From Brachionus koreanus (Eukaryota; Rotifera; Eurotatoria; Ploima; Brachionidae), in assembly GCA_016987375.1 (NCBI GenBank), contig PJRA01000509.1, forward strand, positions 701,827 through 765,826: 64,000 bases of DNA, written 5' to 3'. How positions within the stretch are numbered: position 1 is the first letter of the stretch; every line of letters starts with the position of its first letter. This document shows, piece by piece, positions 59,724 to 64,000 of this stretch. A program made the translations under genes and the position numbers. Below the pieces are notes generated by a model. That model made no database searches and was not told the DNA's origin. It was given only the letters and a program-made list of their open reading frames with translations.

Positions 59724-61304
59724 TTTAGTCGAAATAAAATTTTTAAAAATAATTTTTTTTTAATTTTTTATGATAATTTTCAAAAAAGCTAAGCTATTTA
59801 AACAAAAAAATTTTAAAAATTCTTTAATTTTTAGTCCATAAATTTTTGAATGTTCTTTTGAAATTTCCAGCAAAAAATCAAGTAAACTTCATTTTTAACA
59901 TTTAAACATTAAATTCTGTGTAAAAGATTTATACCTTGTAGATATATAATTATTTTTGAATGATTTTAAATAAAAATAGATTTGATTTACCAAAACTAGA
60001 AAATGCTTTTTTCTTCGAATTATTTGTCTGCAATTATTGATATTTAGTATAAAAGAAAGGACTTCACGGCTTTTGGAGCTAAAAAACTCACGGAAACTTT
60101 CTTTTTGAAGATATAATTTTTAAAGATAATTCACTTGTGTTTATTTAAACATATAAAATGACTTAAAGTTTTAGAATAACAAAATCCAAAATATTCAAAT
60201 TTTTAAAAAATACAAAGTTTTATCACTCAACATGGTGGACCAGTTATTAAAGTATGGCAAATAATAAGAAAATTTTTTAAAAATTCAAAAAACTATAAAT
60301 GTTATGAATTTTAAAAGTGATTCTAAAGGTTGGGAGTTAATTTTTTTTTGATAAAAAAGTATGTAAATTAACTTTTACTATATATTTTTGGCTGAAAATT
60401 TAAAGAATTTTTCGAATAATTTCATTTCAACTTTTAACGAGGATTTTTATTTTTTTTAATATCATATAGGTATGTTAAACAAAAAGGAGAAATCAATCAT
60501 AAAGAAAAAAATTGAAAATTTAATTAATTATTCAAATTATTGTTGATAAAAAATTTAAAAATTAAAGAAACATTTTTTTTCCCATATTTTATAAATAAAA
60601 AATAATATTTTGTTTACGATAAAATTTCAATAATTGGCTTTTAATTATTTTAAGTGTTTGAAAATTTTTGAATAAATTTAAGAGTTTCATAGACTCGAAT
60701 AAAATTTCTAATGCTGATTCAGGTCGTGATCATGATTTAAAAATATTTAAATTAACCTTGGAAATTCTAAAACACGTAGTAACTAGATAACTAATCGACT
60801 GTGAAATAAACTTACAACGTGGCATCTAAATTTTCTTGTTTCAAATAGCAAGTTAAGTCTTTAATTGTTTCAATACGTTTCATAAACTGAATTTTAATTA
60901 TTTTTAAAAATTTGAGTATAAATATTTCTTTAGGTAATTTTATTTAAAGGCTTATTGCTATCCAAATTTAAGCTCAAGTCTTTTTTTGTTGTCAAGTAAT
61001 TTTTTGTTTGTACCATTCGTATACAAATTTAAGTGAGACTTAATTGATTAAATCAAATATTTGAACCAATTTTTTTTTTAAAATACAAATTTTTTTATCT
61101 TTTATTTCAAGTCATGAGTGGTTTAGTTTATTGTTTAATTTTTTAAATAGTTTAATTTTACATTTCGACAATTTTTTTTTCTATTTATATTTTATAATAT
61201 TCAGTGCAGAAATAAATTAATTTTTTTTTCTAATTTTAAACTTATTTGCTATTATTTTAAAATAATCCTGATAAGAAATTGATTAAATTTTGGATTATTT
61301 TAAA
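59724..61304. other. Divergent intergenic region, DDX20 / PAPSS
   Basis: Contains a short mariner C-terminal relic near 60060-60110 (CACGGCTTTTGGAGC on the plus strand, as at 44.8 kb). The rest is A+T-rich. Promoters of both flanking genes are expected here, but none is identifiable by motif. Confidence 0.55.

Positions 61305-64000
<2,696 letters not shown>

Overview
This is eukaryotic, almost certainly metazoan, nuclear DNA. It is strongly A+T-rich, its genes carry GT-AG introns (many only about 45-75 bp), and the gene set is animal: NELF-C/D, Mind bomb, the SUMO E1 subunit UBA2, eEF1B, an ABCA transporter, axonemal dynein light chain DNAL4, DDX20/Gemin3 and bifunctional PAPS synthase. The A+T bias, compactness and TE load would suit a small invertebrate such as a monogonont rotifer. 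That placement is inference only. All exon models were joined by hand from splice consensus and reading-frame phase, and every complete model closes in frame.

Layout. 1-175: the inner end of an unrecognised minus-strand exon. 1.27-2.96 kb: a broken FAD amine (polyamine) oxidase gene, between inverted repeat arms at 0.8 and 3.5 kb. 4.75-9.02 kb (-): NELF-C/D, whose large intron appears to hold an opposite-strand two-exon membrane-protein gene. 9.46-14.7 kb (+): Mind bomb, divergent from NELF-C/D. 15.5-23.0 kb (-): three tandem membrane dipeptidase genes sharing a near-identical block of exon and intron. 25.4-27.9 kb (+): UBA2. 27.9-33.7 kb: gene-poor, with a 0.6-kb terminal-inverted-repeat element, retrotransposon debris and a GC-richer coding-like island. 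33.7-34.6 kb (-): eEF1B. 36.8-50.3 kb (+): a full-length ABCA transporter of about 2,582 aa with TE-filled introns. 50.6-51.5 kb: non-LTR reverse transcriptase remnant. 51.9-53.5 kb (+): a flavin monooxygenase frame interrupted by a single in-frame TGA. 54.9-55.3 kb (+): DNAL4, convergent with DDX20 (55.4-59.7 kb, -) with 41 bp between stop codons. 61.3 kb to the end (+): PAPS synthase, running off the window.

The genes are mostly unrelated housekeeping or developmental loci, not a functional cluster. The only real cluster is the dipeptidase array. The most notable observations are a sharply bounded homogenised tract (likely gene conversion) in that array, the single-TGA FMO, the inverted-repeat-flanked amine oxidase pseudogene, the nested gene in NELF-C/D, and several families of short inverted-repeat elements and mariner fragments in introns and intergenic DNA. 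I saw no tRNA, rRNA, CRISPR or prokaryotic features.
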